Under the pieces are notes generated by a model. It made no database searches. It saw only the letters and a list, made by a program, of their open reading frames with translations, and was not told where the DNA came from. A stretch of 46,408 bases of DNA from positions 1 through 46,408 of the forward strand of contig CAMFKP010000030.1 in the NCBI GenBank assembly GCA_945957385.1. The letters run 5' to 3'. Source of the stretch: an uncultured Aeromonadaceae bacterium (GTDB lineage Bacteria; Pseudomonadota; Gammaproteobacteria; Enterobacterales; Aeromonadaceae). A program made the position numbers and the translations under genes. Each line of letters begins with the position of its first letter. The first letter of the stretch is position 1. Shown here piece by piece: positions 17,536-29,059 of this stretch.

Positions 17536-18432
17536 ATGAGTGCATATCTGGAACGTCTGCTGGGCCCGCGGGGCATTACCTTTTTTTTGCTGACCCTGCC
17601 GTCACTGTGCTGGGCCGGCAACTTCATTGTCGCGCGAGCGTTGCGCGGCGCCATCGGGCCGCTGACGCTCTCGTTCAGCCGCTGGCTGATCGCCTTGTTG
17701 GTGTTATTGCCATTTTCCTGGCCGGCCCTGCGGCGCCAGCTGCCGTTACTGTGCCAGCAGTGGCGGCTGTTGCTGCTGACCTCGCTGACCGGGATCGCCG
17801 GATTTAACTCCCTGGTTTATCTCGGGCTGCAGAGTACGCCGGCGACGAACGGCCTGCTGCTGAACTCGACGATCCCGGTGTTTATCTGCCTGCTGGGCTC
17901 CCTCAGTGGCGTATTGCAGTTGCGGGCCGCGCAATGGGGCGGACTGGTGCTGTCGCTTTGCGGTGTCGTGCTGATCATCAGCCACGGCCAGTGGCAACGC
18001 CTGGCCAACCTGAGCTTCTCCAGCGGCGATCTGCTGGTGCTGCTGGCGATGCTGTGCTGGGCCATCTATACGATGGCGCTCAGACAGCTGTCGCCGCAGC
18101 TGGATCGGCTGGCGCTGATGACGGCGCAGATTGGCCTGGGATTGTTATGGCTGCTCCCGGCCTGGCTGTGGGAGCAGGGCTCGGCCGCGCCGATCCAGTG
18201 GCAGTGGCCCGTGGTGCTGGGGTTGGGCTATGTCGGCCTGGTACCGTCGGTGCTGGCCTACTTGCTGTATGGCGCCTGTGTCAACCGGCTGGGGCCGGCA
18301 CGGGCCGGGTTGTCGGTGCATCTGATCCCGGTGTTCGGCGTGCTGTTGGCCGTGGCGCTGCTCGGTGAGCAGCTACAGTGGTTTCACCCGCTGGGCATGG
18401 TGCTGATCGGCCTTGGCCTGTTGTGTCGCTGA
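17536..18432 (+). CDS. DMT-superfamily (EamA) metabolite exporter
   Basis: 298 residues with ten predicted helices in two EamA repeats; repeat 1 contains PSLCWAGNFIVARALRGAIGP and repeat 2 LLAMLCWAIYTMALR and GACVNRLGPARAGLSVHLIPVFGVLLAVALLGEQL. Members export amino acids, nucleosides or other small metabolites. A strong AAGGAGG lies at 17520-17526; ATG 17536 is chosen, with GTG 17533 possible. The longer in-frame reading upstream has no membrane or coding character. It is convergent with the HD-GYP regulator. Confidence 0.9.
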   Translation: MSAYLERLLGPRGITFFLLTLPSLCWAGNFIVARALRGAIGPLTLSFSRWLIALLVLLPFSWPALRRQLPLLCQQWRLLLLTSLTGIAGFNSLVYLGLQSTPATNGLLLNSTIPVFICLLGSLSGVLQLRAAQWGGLVLSLCGVVLIISHGQWQRLANLSFSSGDLLVLLAMLCWAIYTMALRQLSPQLDRLALMTAQIGLGLLWLLPAWLWEQGSAAPIQWQWPVVLGLGYVGLVPSVLAYLLYGACVNRLGPARAGLSVHLIPVFGVLLAVALLGEQLQWFHPLGMVLIGLGLLCR

Positions 18433-18433
18433 G

Positions 18434-18460
18434 CGGCGCCAGCCGGTGCCCCAGGCGCCG
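18434..18460. terminator. Possible bidirectional hairpin between convergent genes
   Basis: CGGCGCC (18434-18440) pairs with GGCGCCG (18454-18460). There is no T tract on either side, so it is a weak terminator candidate at best. Confidence 0.35.
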
Positions 18461-18468
18461 CCGGCGTA

Positions 18469-19623
18469 TTACTGGCCATATTGCCGGCGCTGGCGCTCGA
18501 ACGGCGTGTCCGGAAACTGGCGCGCTATGCCGAAGAAACTCTCCTTGCGCGCATGGAAGGCATCCACCAGATCCGGATCGAAGGCGTAGCCACACTGCGC
18601 GATGATCGCGTCCACCGCCTGCTGATGGGCCGCCTCGAGTGACATGTCGCTGCGGGCGGTCAGCCGGTCATACGCCACCGCCAGCGCCAGAATACGGGCC
18701 GCCAGCGGAATATCATCGCCGCTGAGGCCTTGCGGGTAGCCGCTGCCATCCCAGCGCTCCTGATAGCTCAAGGTAATCTGCTTGGCCAGCGTCAGGATCG
18801 GCAAGCTGGCGTCGAGCTGGGATTCCGCCTCCTGCAGCGCATCAAACCCCAGTTGCGGGTGCTGGCGGTAGATCGCCTCTTCGGCCGGACTCAGCTGGCC
18901 GAGCTTAAGCAGGATCCGATCCGGAATGCCGATCTTGCCAATGTCATGCAGCGCGGCCGTTCGGTACAGGGCGTCGACAAAGGCATCATCAATCTGGGCG
19001 GCGAAACGGGGCTGGCTGCGTGCCTCTTCTGCCAGCAGGCGCACCCAGTGGCGAATGCGCCGCAGGTGGGCCGGACTTTCGGCCTGGCGCATGCGACCAA
19101 GGTTGGCCATCGCCTGCAGGGCGACATCCTGCACCAGTGCGATCTGCCGGGTCCGCGCCTCGACCTGGGACTCCAGCCGGGCATTCTCCTCTGCCAGGCG
19201 GACACGCTGTTCCGCCAGCTCGAGGTGGGTTTTGACCCGCGCCAACAGGATCGGCGGACTGACCGGTTTGCTCAGATAGTCGACAGCACCCAGTGCCAGG
19301 CCGGTGTATTCGTCTTCCATGTCGCCCTTGGCGGTGAGGAAGATCACCGGAATGTCCCGCCGCGCCGGCAGCTGTTTGAGCCGGCGGCACACCTCATAGC
19401 CATCCGGCTGCGGCATCATCACATCCAGCAATATCAGATCCGGCGGGCTGTCCGATGCGACGATCTGCAACGCGCGCTCGCCGTTGTTAGCGAGTTTCAC
19501 CCGGTAGTGATCTTTGAGTAACTTGCTGACCAGATTGAGGTTATCGGCCACGTCGTCGACGACGAGCACGGTCGGACGCGACGGCGTCGGGGAAGTGAGA
19601 TCAGACAGAACGGATTCGGACAT
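18469..19623 (-). CDS. Response regulator with HD-GYP output domain
   Basis: 384 residues. A receiver domain occupies 17-135 with acceptor Asp67 (LILLDVMMPQPDGYEV) and Lys119. A coiled linker (137-165) leads to an HD-GYP domain with HDIGKIGIPD at 226-235 and WDGSGYPQGL at 291-300. HD-GYP proteins hydrolyse cyclic di-GMP. Two usual metal-binding sites look changed: the HH before ERWDGSGYP is SY (286-287), and the Asp of the IVAIAD-type motif is Val in ILALAVAYDRLTAR. Activity may therefore be reduced or altered. No sensor kinase is adjacent. Confidence 0.92.
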   Translation of the reverse strand: MSESVLSDLTSPTPSRPTVLVVDDVADNLNLVSKLLKDHYRVKLANNGERALQIVASDSPPDLILLDVMMPQPDGYEVCRRLKQLPARRDIPVIFLTAKGDMEDEYTGLALGAVDYLSKPVSPPILLARVKTHLELAEQRVRLAEENARLESQVEARTRQIALVQDVALQAMANLGRMRQAESPAHLRRIRHWVRLLAEEARSQPRFAAQIDDAFVDALYRTAALHDIGKIGIPDRILLKLGQLSPAEEAIYRQHPQLGFDALQEAESQLDASLPILTLAKQITLSYQERWDGSGYPQGLSGDDIPLAARILALAVAYDRLTARSDMSLEAAHQQAVDAIIAQCGYAFDPDLVDAFHARKESFFGIARQFPDTPFERQRRQYGQ

Positions 19624-20310
19624 ACGTTGACTCGCAGCGGTTAATGCCGGCGGCGCAATCCGGCGGCGGATAGCAGACAGCCTACGCTCATTTGTGCCGC
19701 GCGCGAAAGCCTGGTCTACCAGCAGCTTGCGGTTTTTTGAGCTCGCCAGCAGCCAGGTCAGTCGGCGTGCTCTGCCTCTGTCTGCTAGATGCGCTCGGAT
19801 ACGGCCAAAGGCGACGTGACCCAGGTAAGAAATAATAGCGTTGTGCGATAACGCATTAATAAATGATTGGGCGGTTATTCATTCATTTATTTATTAATTA
19901 TGTTTGGCGTGGAATTTAATTATTGCCGGAGGAAATTTTATTTTCACCTGCCAGGGTTCGTTAAAACGGATATAGGTTATCGGGAAAACAGTGTCACGCC
20001 AAAATGAAACCGGTTCACTTTCGTGTGATTAACAGCACTCAGGGTGTCAAGCAAGCAAATCATGCCTTTAACTTGCATTTAATGTGCATATCCGGATAAT
20101 GGTGTTATTGAAAAAACACCATATAAATCACTGGTGTGCCCTGTCATTATTGCCGGTTAGATAATTTGTTATACCCGTCTTGTAGAGGGTTAATATTATT
20201 TGATTCGGCGTTTATTGCAGGGGGTGTTTATTATTAATCGGATGCTGTTTTTTCACGATTAATTATTTTTTATATTCCGAAGGCTCACTCTACAGCGTAT
20301 TGAGAATAAA
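19624..20310. other. Long AT-rich intergenic region upstream of the binding-protein/chemoreceptor operon
   Basis: 687 bp without a believable gene; 19840-20310 is strikingly AT-rich. It holds a perfect palindrome TATCCGGATA (20089-20098) and, 1 bp further, a hairpin TGGTGTT (20100-20106) / AACACCA (20115-20121). The promoters of both divergent transcripts must lie here. I see no match to a known riboswitch. Confidence 0.6.
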
Positions 20311-21171
20311 ATGAAAAGATGGATAGCGATATTGCTGGCCTTGACGACGGTGTCTGTTGCGTCGAGCGCCGCAGCCACAACGTTGAAACTGCCATACCTG
20401 CCAAACCAGGAACAAAATTACGAATTAGGACTGCTTAAACTGGCGCTCTCCTATGGTGATGAGCCTTATCAGTTCAGCTTTGCTGCCGAGGAGCAAAATG
20501 ACGAGACGCGGATCGCCGAGATCGCGCGCGGCGGTCTGGATCTGTTCTGGGCGGCGACCAACAGCGATCTGGAGCAACGCCTGTTGCCGGTGCGCATTCC
20601 GCTCTACAAGGGGTTGCTCGGCCACCGCCTGCTGGTGATCCGTCAACAGGATGCGGCGCGATTTGCCAACGTTCGCACGCTGGCCGATCTGGCCCAGCTC
20701 AAAGCCGGGCAGGGGCGCTTCTGGAGCGACACGCGGATCCTCAAAACGGCAGGGCTCAACGTGGTGACGGCCGTCAAGGCCGCCAGCCTCTATCCGATGC
20801 TCGATGGCGGGCGCTTTGATTACTATCCGCGCGGTGCCAGCGAGGCGTGGCGTGAGATCGACGAGCAGCGGGCGCTGCCGCTGATGGTCGAACCCCATCT
20901 GCTGCTGATCTACAAGATGCCGCTTTACTTCTTCGTCAGTCAGCAGAATCCGCAGCTGGCGCAACGCATCGAGCAGGGGCTGGAGCGCGCCATCGCCGAC
21001 GGTAGCTTCGACCGCTACTTCTATGGCCATCCCGAGATCAAGGCGCTGCTGGCTCGGTCGAACATGAAACAGCGCACCGCGCTCTATCTGGAAAACCCCG
21101 ATCTGCCGTCGGCGACGCCGTTACAACGCCCCGAACTCTGGTTTGATTACACCCGTGAGGAAACTGAATGA
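20311..21171 (+). CDS. Periplasmic solute-binding-like protein coupled to a chemoreceptor
   Basis: 286 residues. Signal peptide (1-23, ending SAAAT) followed by a two-lobed binding-protein-like sequence: [19 protein letters not shown], then [39 protein letters not shown] and [15 protein letters not shown]. It looks like a divergent family-3 solute-binding protein, but no transporter genes are nearby. Its stop overlaps the chemoreceptor start (ATGA at 21168-21171), so its job is probably to present a ligand to that receptor. The ligand is unknown. Confidence 0.8.
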   Translation: MKRWIAILLALTTVSVASSAAATTLKLPYLPNQEQNYELGLLKLALSYGDEPYQFSFAAEEQNDETRIAEIARGGLDLFWAATNSDLEQRLLPVRIPLYKGLLGHRLLVIRQQDAARFANVRTLADLAQLKAGQGRFWSDTRILKTAGLNVVTAVKAASLYPMLDGGRFDYYPRGASEAWREIDEQRALPLMVEPHLLLIYKMPLYFFVSQQNPQLAQRIEQGLERAIADGSFDRYFYGHPEIKALLARSNMKQRTALYLENPDLPSATPLQRPELWFDYTREETE

Positions 21172-22652
21172 TGCCAAGAACTCTCAATAGCAAGATCGTC
21201 TGTCTGCTGCTGGTGGCCGGCCTGCTGGGCACCCTGATTGGGCTTGGCGCCGGCCGCTGGGTCCTGACGCGCCATCTGCAGGCAGAATTTTCGGCCCAGA
21301 CTGCGGCGCTGGGCGAGCTGGCCCAGGTTGCGCTGGATGAGCCGGTGTTTACCTATGACTATGAACAGAGCAAGAAGCTGGCCGAGTCGCTGATCGGCCA
21401 GCCGCAAATTGCCAGCATCCGTATCACCGACCACCGTGGCAAGCTGCTGGCCGAGGCACAGCGCCCGGCCAGCGGCGAGACGTTGGCGGTCGAGGCGCAG
21501 ATCCGGCATGCCGGCGAGGTGACCGGCAACCTGGCCATCCGCTATGACACAGGTCCGATGGCCGCCAACCTGGATGCCTTGATGCAGGTGCTGATCGGCC
21601 TGATCGTGCTGCTGCTGGCCGGGATCTCGCTGCTGATTTTTATTACGATGAAACGCATCGTGGTCACGCCGCTCAATGCCGTGACGCGGCTGCTGGAGCA
21701 GATGGCGTCGGGGCGTGGCGATCTGACCCAACGTCTGCCCTCCGGGCGCACAGACGAGCTGGGACGGCTGGCCAAGGCGTTTAATGCGGTAATGGTGACG
21801 CTCGCCGAACTGGTTGCCGATCTGACGCAGATCGGGCGTCAGGTTAATGCCTCTACCGATACGCTGGAGCAGGTGGCAGCCGAAACCCACGACCATATCG
21901 CCCAGCAGCAGCAGGAGATCGAGCAGGTCGCCACCGCACTGCACGAGATGTCGATGACCGCCAGCGAAGTGGCGCAACACGCCGAGACCACCGCCGAGGC
22001 GACCCACGAGGCGAATCACTACGCCAGCGAAGGCTATGCCCGGGTGCAGGAGAACTTCTCGTTGATCGCCGCGTTGCGCACCGATATGGATGGCTCCGCC
22101 AGCCAGTTGCAGACGCTGCGCGAGACCTCGGCCGAGATCGGTAACATCGTCGTGGTGATCCAGAGCATTGCCGAGCAGACCAACTTGCTGGCGCTCAATG
22201 CCGCAATCGAAGCGGCGCGGGCCGGGGAACAGGGGCGCGGTTTTGCCGTCGTGGCCGACGAGGTGCGGGCGCTGGCCAGCAAGACCCAGCAGAGCACCAA
22301 GGAGATCGAGGTGATCATCCACCAGCTGCAGCAGGCGTCCGATGTGGCCTATGGCGGTATGCAGAAGAATCAGCAGGCGGTGCAGCGTGCCAACGACATC
22401 GCCGCGTCATTGCAGGAGGTGTTGCAGGGCATTGAAGCGCGCATCGGCAGCGTCAACGCGATGAACGCCCAGGTCGCCACCGCCGCCCACGAGCAGAGCT
22501 CGGTGGCGTCCGAGATCAGCCGCAATGTGGAGTCGGTCAAGGCGCTGTCATTACGCTTGGGCGAGTTGGGACAGGGGGTGACCGAGCAGGCGCAAGAGGT
22601 GCGCGGGCAAAATCAAACCCTCAACGGCCAGTTGGCCCAATTCACCATCTAG
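21168..22652 (+). CDS. Methyl-accepting chemotaxis protein
   Basis: 494 residues. TM1 near 9-30, a short periplasmic part (about 31-138), TM2 near 139-160, HAMP domain (about 160-213) and the long methyl-accepting coiled coil. The signalling tip is intact: [37 protein letters not shown]. The C-terminus (QLAQFTI) has no CheR-binding pentapeptide. The periplasmic part of about 105 residues is small for direct sensing of a large ligand and is compatible with docking the upstream binding protein. A terminator follows. Confidence 0.95.
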   Translation: MMPRTLNSKIVCLLLVAGLLGTLIGLGAGRWVLTRHLQAEFSAQTAALGELAQVALDEPVFTYDYEQSKKLAESLIGQPQIASIRITDHRGKLLAEAQRPASGETLAVEAQIRHAGEVTGNLAIRYDTGPMAANLDALMQVLIGLIVLLLAGISLLIFITMKRIVVTPLNAVTRLLEQMASGRGDLTQRLPSGRTDELGRLAKAFNAVMVTLAELVADLTQIGRQVNASTDTLEQVAAETHDHIAQQQQEIEQVATALHEMSMTASEVAQHAETTAEATHEANHYASEGYARVQENFSLIAALRTDMDGSASQLQTLRETSAEIGNIVVVIQSIAEQTNLLALNAAIEAARAGEQGRGFAVVADEVRALASKTQQSTKEIEVIIHQLQQASDVAYGGMQKNQQAVQRANDIAASLQEVLQGIEARIGSVNAMNAQVATAAHEQSSVASEISRNVESVKALSLRLGELGQGVTEQAQEVRGQNQTLNGQLAQFTI

Positions 22653-22672
22653 TCAGCCTGCGCTGGCTGACG

Positions 22673-22698
22673 ACACAGGCGCCTACGGGCGCCTGTGT
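22673..22698 (+). terminator. Intrinsic terminator of the binding-protein/chemoreceptor operon
   Basis: ACACAGGCGCC (22673-22683) pairs perfectly with GGCGCCTGTGT (22688-22698) around a TACG tetraloop. The T tract after it is poor (TATTTGGG), so release may be partial, but it sits between convergent operons. Confidence 0.75.
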
Positions 22699-22713
22699 TA
22701 TTTGGGCTAGGGC

Positions 22714-23769
22714 TCAGCGCAGGGGTTTGAGCGTTCGCGGAACCGGTCGCGGTGCTGACGGCCAGATCCAGCCACGGGATGTCGATGGTAGCGCGAGCTG
22801 ACTGAACTGCTGTTGCCATTGCTGCAACAGCATGGCGATGCCGTGATAGCCCAGGCTGGCCACCTCGCGGCCCTGGCGGCTCATCGTCAGCTCCAGTTGT
22901 GGCAGTGTGCCACACGGCGCCGGGGGCGGCATGCCGCGTTGCCGCGCGCACAGCGCCTGATCGCTCAGCAGCAGATCGGCCCCCAGCGGCAGCGTGGCGG
23001 CCAGATGGCGGCTATCGCCAATCAGCAGGTGGTCGCAGCCGAGTTGGTGGCGGGTTTGCGGGCACAGCAAGCCGCTGTGTGCGGACGGGGTGTCGGCAAG
23101 CAAGGCGCACTCCAGGCGTAACCCGACCTGACGCAGCAGCGGCAGATAAGCCAACAGCCGATCGGCACTCAGCGCCAGGGCCAACCGCACGCCCGACAGT
23201 GTGCTGCTGTGAAGCAGGGTGTCACATAACTGGCGGCGCTGCAGGCGTTGGCTGGCGCTGGGCAGCCGGCCGCTTAAACGGGTCAGCAGCTGTTGCAGGC
23301 GATCGCACTGCGCCAGATCATGCAGACCGTTGAAACGGTAATCGGGGATCCCGGTGTGGGCGTGCAGCCAGTCGGCGACCGGCTGCAGGCTGGCGCCGAT
23401 CACCAGCGTCGCCCGACTGTGTACCAGCTCGTACCATTGGCTAAGCGGCAGCCGTTGCCCGGGCGCCAGCAGCAGCGGGGTGAGGCCGAACTCCCGCAAC
23501 CAGGCTAGCAGGGCGCGCTGATCGGCGTTGCCCAACAGCGGCGAGGCCAGCACGGTGATCTGCACCGGATCTCGGTGACAAACCGCCTCTGGCAGCGCCT
23601 GCTGCAACAACCACAGCAGCGTCTGGGCATAGCCCGACTCCACTCCGCCGCCGTCTGGCGGCAGATCGGGCGCCATGGCAGCGGCCTGGGTGGAGAGCGC
23701 CAGTCGGACGCCGGCCTGATGGCGCGCCGCGGGATCGTCCGCGGCGAGGTAGATGAGGTGGCTGGGCAT
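22714..23769 (-). CDS. N-terminally truncated NifN-like protein downstream of anfA
   Basis: 351 residues. I read it as a remote member of the nitrogenase component-1/cofactor scaffold family closest to NifN. GGGVESGYAQTLLWLLQQ (40-57) matches the family GS-x-E-x-G-Y/F-x-A-V region; ITVLASPLLGNADQRALLAWLREFGLTPLLL matches the NLLVSHLCSPGDIEWLRRCVEAFGLQPIIL type segment; RLQRRQLCDTLLHS (175-188) matches the conserved ERQRxQLQDAMxD segment. The first roughly 150 residues of NifN, with the cluster-binding Cys, are absent. Eight Cys remain at 64, 155, 182, 221, 236, 245, 274 and 286. It begins 46 nt after anfA with AAGGAG upstream, so it is probably cotranscribed. Role unknown: perhaps an iron-only cofactor carrier or scaffold. 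Confidence 0.72.
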   Translation of the reverse strand: MPSHLIYLAADDPAARHQAGVRLALSTQAAAMAPDLPPDGGGVESGYAQTLLWLLQQALPEAVCHRDPVQITVLASPLLGNADQRALLAWLREFGLTPLLLAPGQRLPLSQWYELVHSRATLVIGASLQPVADWLHAHTGIPDYRFNGLHDLAQCDRLQQLLTRLSGRLPSASQRLQRRQLCDTLLHSSTLSGVRLALALSADRLLAYLPLLRQVGLRLECALLADTPSAHSGLLCPQTRHQLGCDHLLIGDSRHLAATLPLGADLLLSDQALCARQRGMPPPAPCGTLPQLELTMSRQGREVASLGYHGIAMLLQQWQQQFSQLALPSTSRGWIWPSAPRPVPRTLKPLR

Positions 23770-23815
23770 GGGCGGTTCTCCTTGGATTCGGGGCCTGCTC
23801 TGGTGTTCGTGCCGG

Positions 23816-25492
<1,677 letters not shown>

Positions 25493-25521
25493 CGACTCCC
25501 TCCGTGAGGCGCAGCGGTGGC

Positions 25522-25549
25522 TGCGCTGTGTGGCGCTCTATATAGCGCT
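25522..25549. promoter_or_regulatory. Mo-box-like element in the anfA leader
   Basis: TGCGCTGTGTG-N6-TATATAGCGCT has the 11-6-11 layout of a ModE operator (ATCGNTATATA-N6-TATATANCGAT). The right arm agrees at 9 of 10 defined positions, the left arm at 5 of 10 with A-to-G changes. It lies between the predicted anfA transcription start and the ATG, where a bound repressor would block transcription. Confidence 0.45.
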
Positions 25550-25622
25550 GGGTAGCATGCGGCTGGGTGTTGTGGTGCTGTGTTGCGCTGGGACCGCCCC
25601 ACCCGGCGTTAGCGAGGGGATT

Positions 25623-25637
25623 GCAAGAATGGCGCCA
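25623..25637 (-). promoter_or_regulatory. Sigma54 promoter of anfA
   Basis: Read on the minus strand: TGGCGCCATTCTTGC, against the consensus TGGCACG-N4-TTGC. GG and GC have the same spacing as in the anfH promoter. Transcription would begin near 25611, about 120 nt before the anfA ATG. It suggests that anfA itself needs sigma54 and an activator such as NtrC, NifA or AnfA. Confidence 0.75.
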
Positions 25638-25642
25638 TCTAT

Positions 25643-25670
25643 TTCGCTATAGCACGTTCGCTATAGCACG
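25643..25670. repeat. Perfect 14-bp tandem duplication upstream of the anfA promoter
   Basis: TTCGCTATAGCACG occurs twice without a gap (25643-25656, 25657-25670), starting 6 bp upstream of the -24 element of anfA. CGCTATAGC has dyad character, so this is either a protein-binding pair or a recent slippage event. Confidence 0.8.
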
Positions 25671-25783
25671 CTGCCGGCCAGCAACACGCTTCGACACACG
25701 TCGACGCCGATCCCGGGTTGGGAGCCGCAGCGGTCAGGCGGTGACAGCGGCAAGCAAGGCGGTCAGTGGCTAAAAAGTTCCCG

Positions 25784-25826
25784 CCGGTACAGTTCTGCGG
25801 TGCACTTTGCGCTGTCCGGTACAGTT
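25784..25826. promoter_or_regulatory. Candidate AnfA enhancer: duplicated CCGGTACAGTT
   Basis: The 11-mer CCGGTACAGTT is present at 25784-25794 and 25816-25826, start to start 32 bp, about three helical turns, so both copies face the same side of the DNA. They lie some 185-230 bp upstream of the anfH start of transcription, the usual range for enhancer-binding proteins, and also upstream of anfA. The GTAC core recalls the GTAC element of VnfA sites. No NifA box (TGT-N10-ACA) was found in the spacer. Confidence 0.7.
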
Positions 25827-25978
25827 TATGTGCCCGGACTGGCGGCCATGGGATCCGCCGTTGTCTGGCGATCTTGATCGCCTGTGCGACCAGCCAAATC
25901 CAAAAACAGATTAATTTCAGTTGGTTAGTGACGTGTCGCACGCAAAGGCGCCGTGGATTAACGCTCTATTTTAAATTT

Positions 25979-25989
25979 TATATAGCGCC
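25979..25989. promoter_or_regulatory. Mo-box-like half site next to the anfH promoter
   Basis: TATATAGCGCC repeats the TATATAGCGC seen in the anfA leader (25539-25548) and matches a ModE half site at 8 of 10 defined positions. It ends 9 bp before the -24 element of anfH. No good left arm at the standard 6-bp gap is present. Confidence 0.35.
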
Positions 25990-25995
25990 GGCTGA

Positions 25996-26943
<948 letters not shown>

Positions 26944-26974
26944 CGCCAGATCTGGGCGCAATGCGTGTTGGCTT

Positions 26975-26997
26975 CGGCGGGGCATGTTAGCCCGCCG
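26975..26997 (+). other. Intercistronic hairpin between anfH and anfD
   Basis: CGGCGGG (26975-26981) pairs with CCCGCCG (26991-26997) around a 9-base loop, 32 bp after the anfH stop, with no T tract. Such hairpins can protect the 3' end of nifH-type messages and raise reductase over dinitrogenase levels. A palindrome CGGATATATCCG follows in the same 156-bp spacer. Confidence 0.55.
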
Positions 26998-27081
26998 CTG
27001 CCGGCGCATTCATTCAGTACCAGCTATCTATTCGGATATATCCGGTCGGGAAATCTATACCCGCGGAGAATACGCCGGTAA

Positions 27082-28689
<1,608 letters not shown>

Positions 28690-28690
28690 T

Positions 28691-29047
28691 ATGGAACAGC
28701 AACCGCCGCTACAGCAACAAATAGAGCAGATGATCGATTACATCATGAAGAAGTGCCTGTGGCAGTTTCACTCCCGCTCCTGGGATCGGGAGCGGCAGAA
28801 CGCCCAGATCCTCGGCACCACCACGGCTTTGCTGTGTGACGAGCCGGTGGAGTTGAGCACGCCGGAGCAGCGCTGCTACTGGGCCGATGCGGTCTGTCTG
28901 GCAGAGGCTTACCGCGAACGTTTTGCCTGGCTGGCGACCATGAGCCACCACGAGATCCGCGCGCTGATGCAGGGTGTGCACCAGCGACTGGATTTTCTGA
29001 CCATCAGCGGCTCGCTTAATGCCGAGCTGACCGACCGGCACTACTAG
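28691..29047 (+). CDS. anfG: Iron-only nitrogenase delta subunit
   Basis: 118 residues, the size of AnfG/VnfG. The helical small subunit is recognisable by [29 protein letters not shown] near residues 9-37 (key part [16 protein letters not shown]) and the [21 protein letters not shown] region. Present only in alternative nitrogenases. It starts one base after the anfD stop and is followed 12 bp later by anfK. It is needed for correct cofactor loading in the known systems. Confidence 0.96.
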   Translation: MEQQPPLQQQIEQMIDYIMKKCLWQFHSRSWDRERQNAQILGTTTALLCDEPVELSTPEQRCYWADAVCLAEAYRERFAWLATMSHHEIRALMQGVHQRLDFLTISGSLNAELTDRHY

Positions 29048-29059
29048 GGAGTAACGAGC

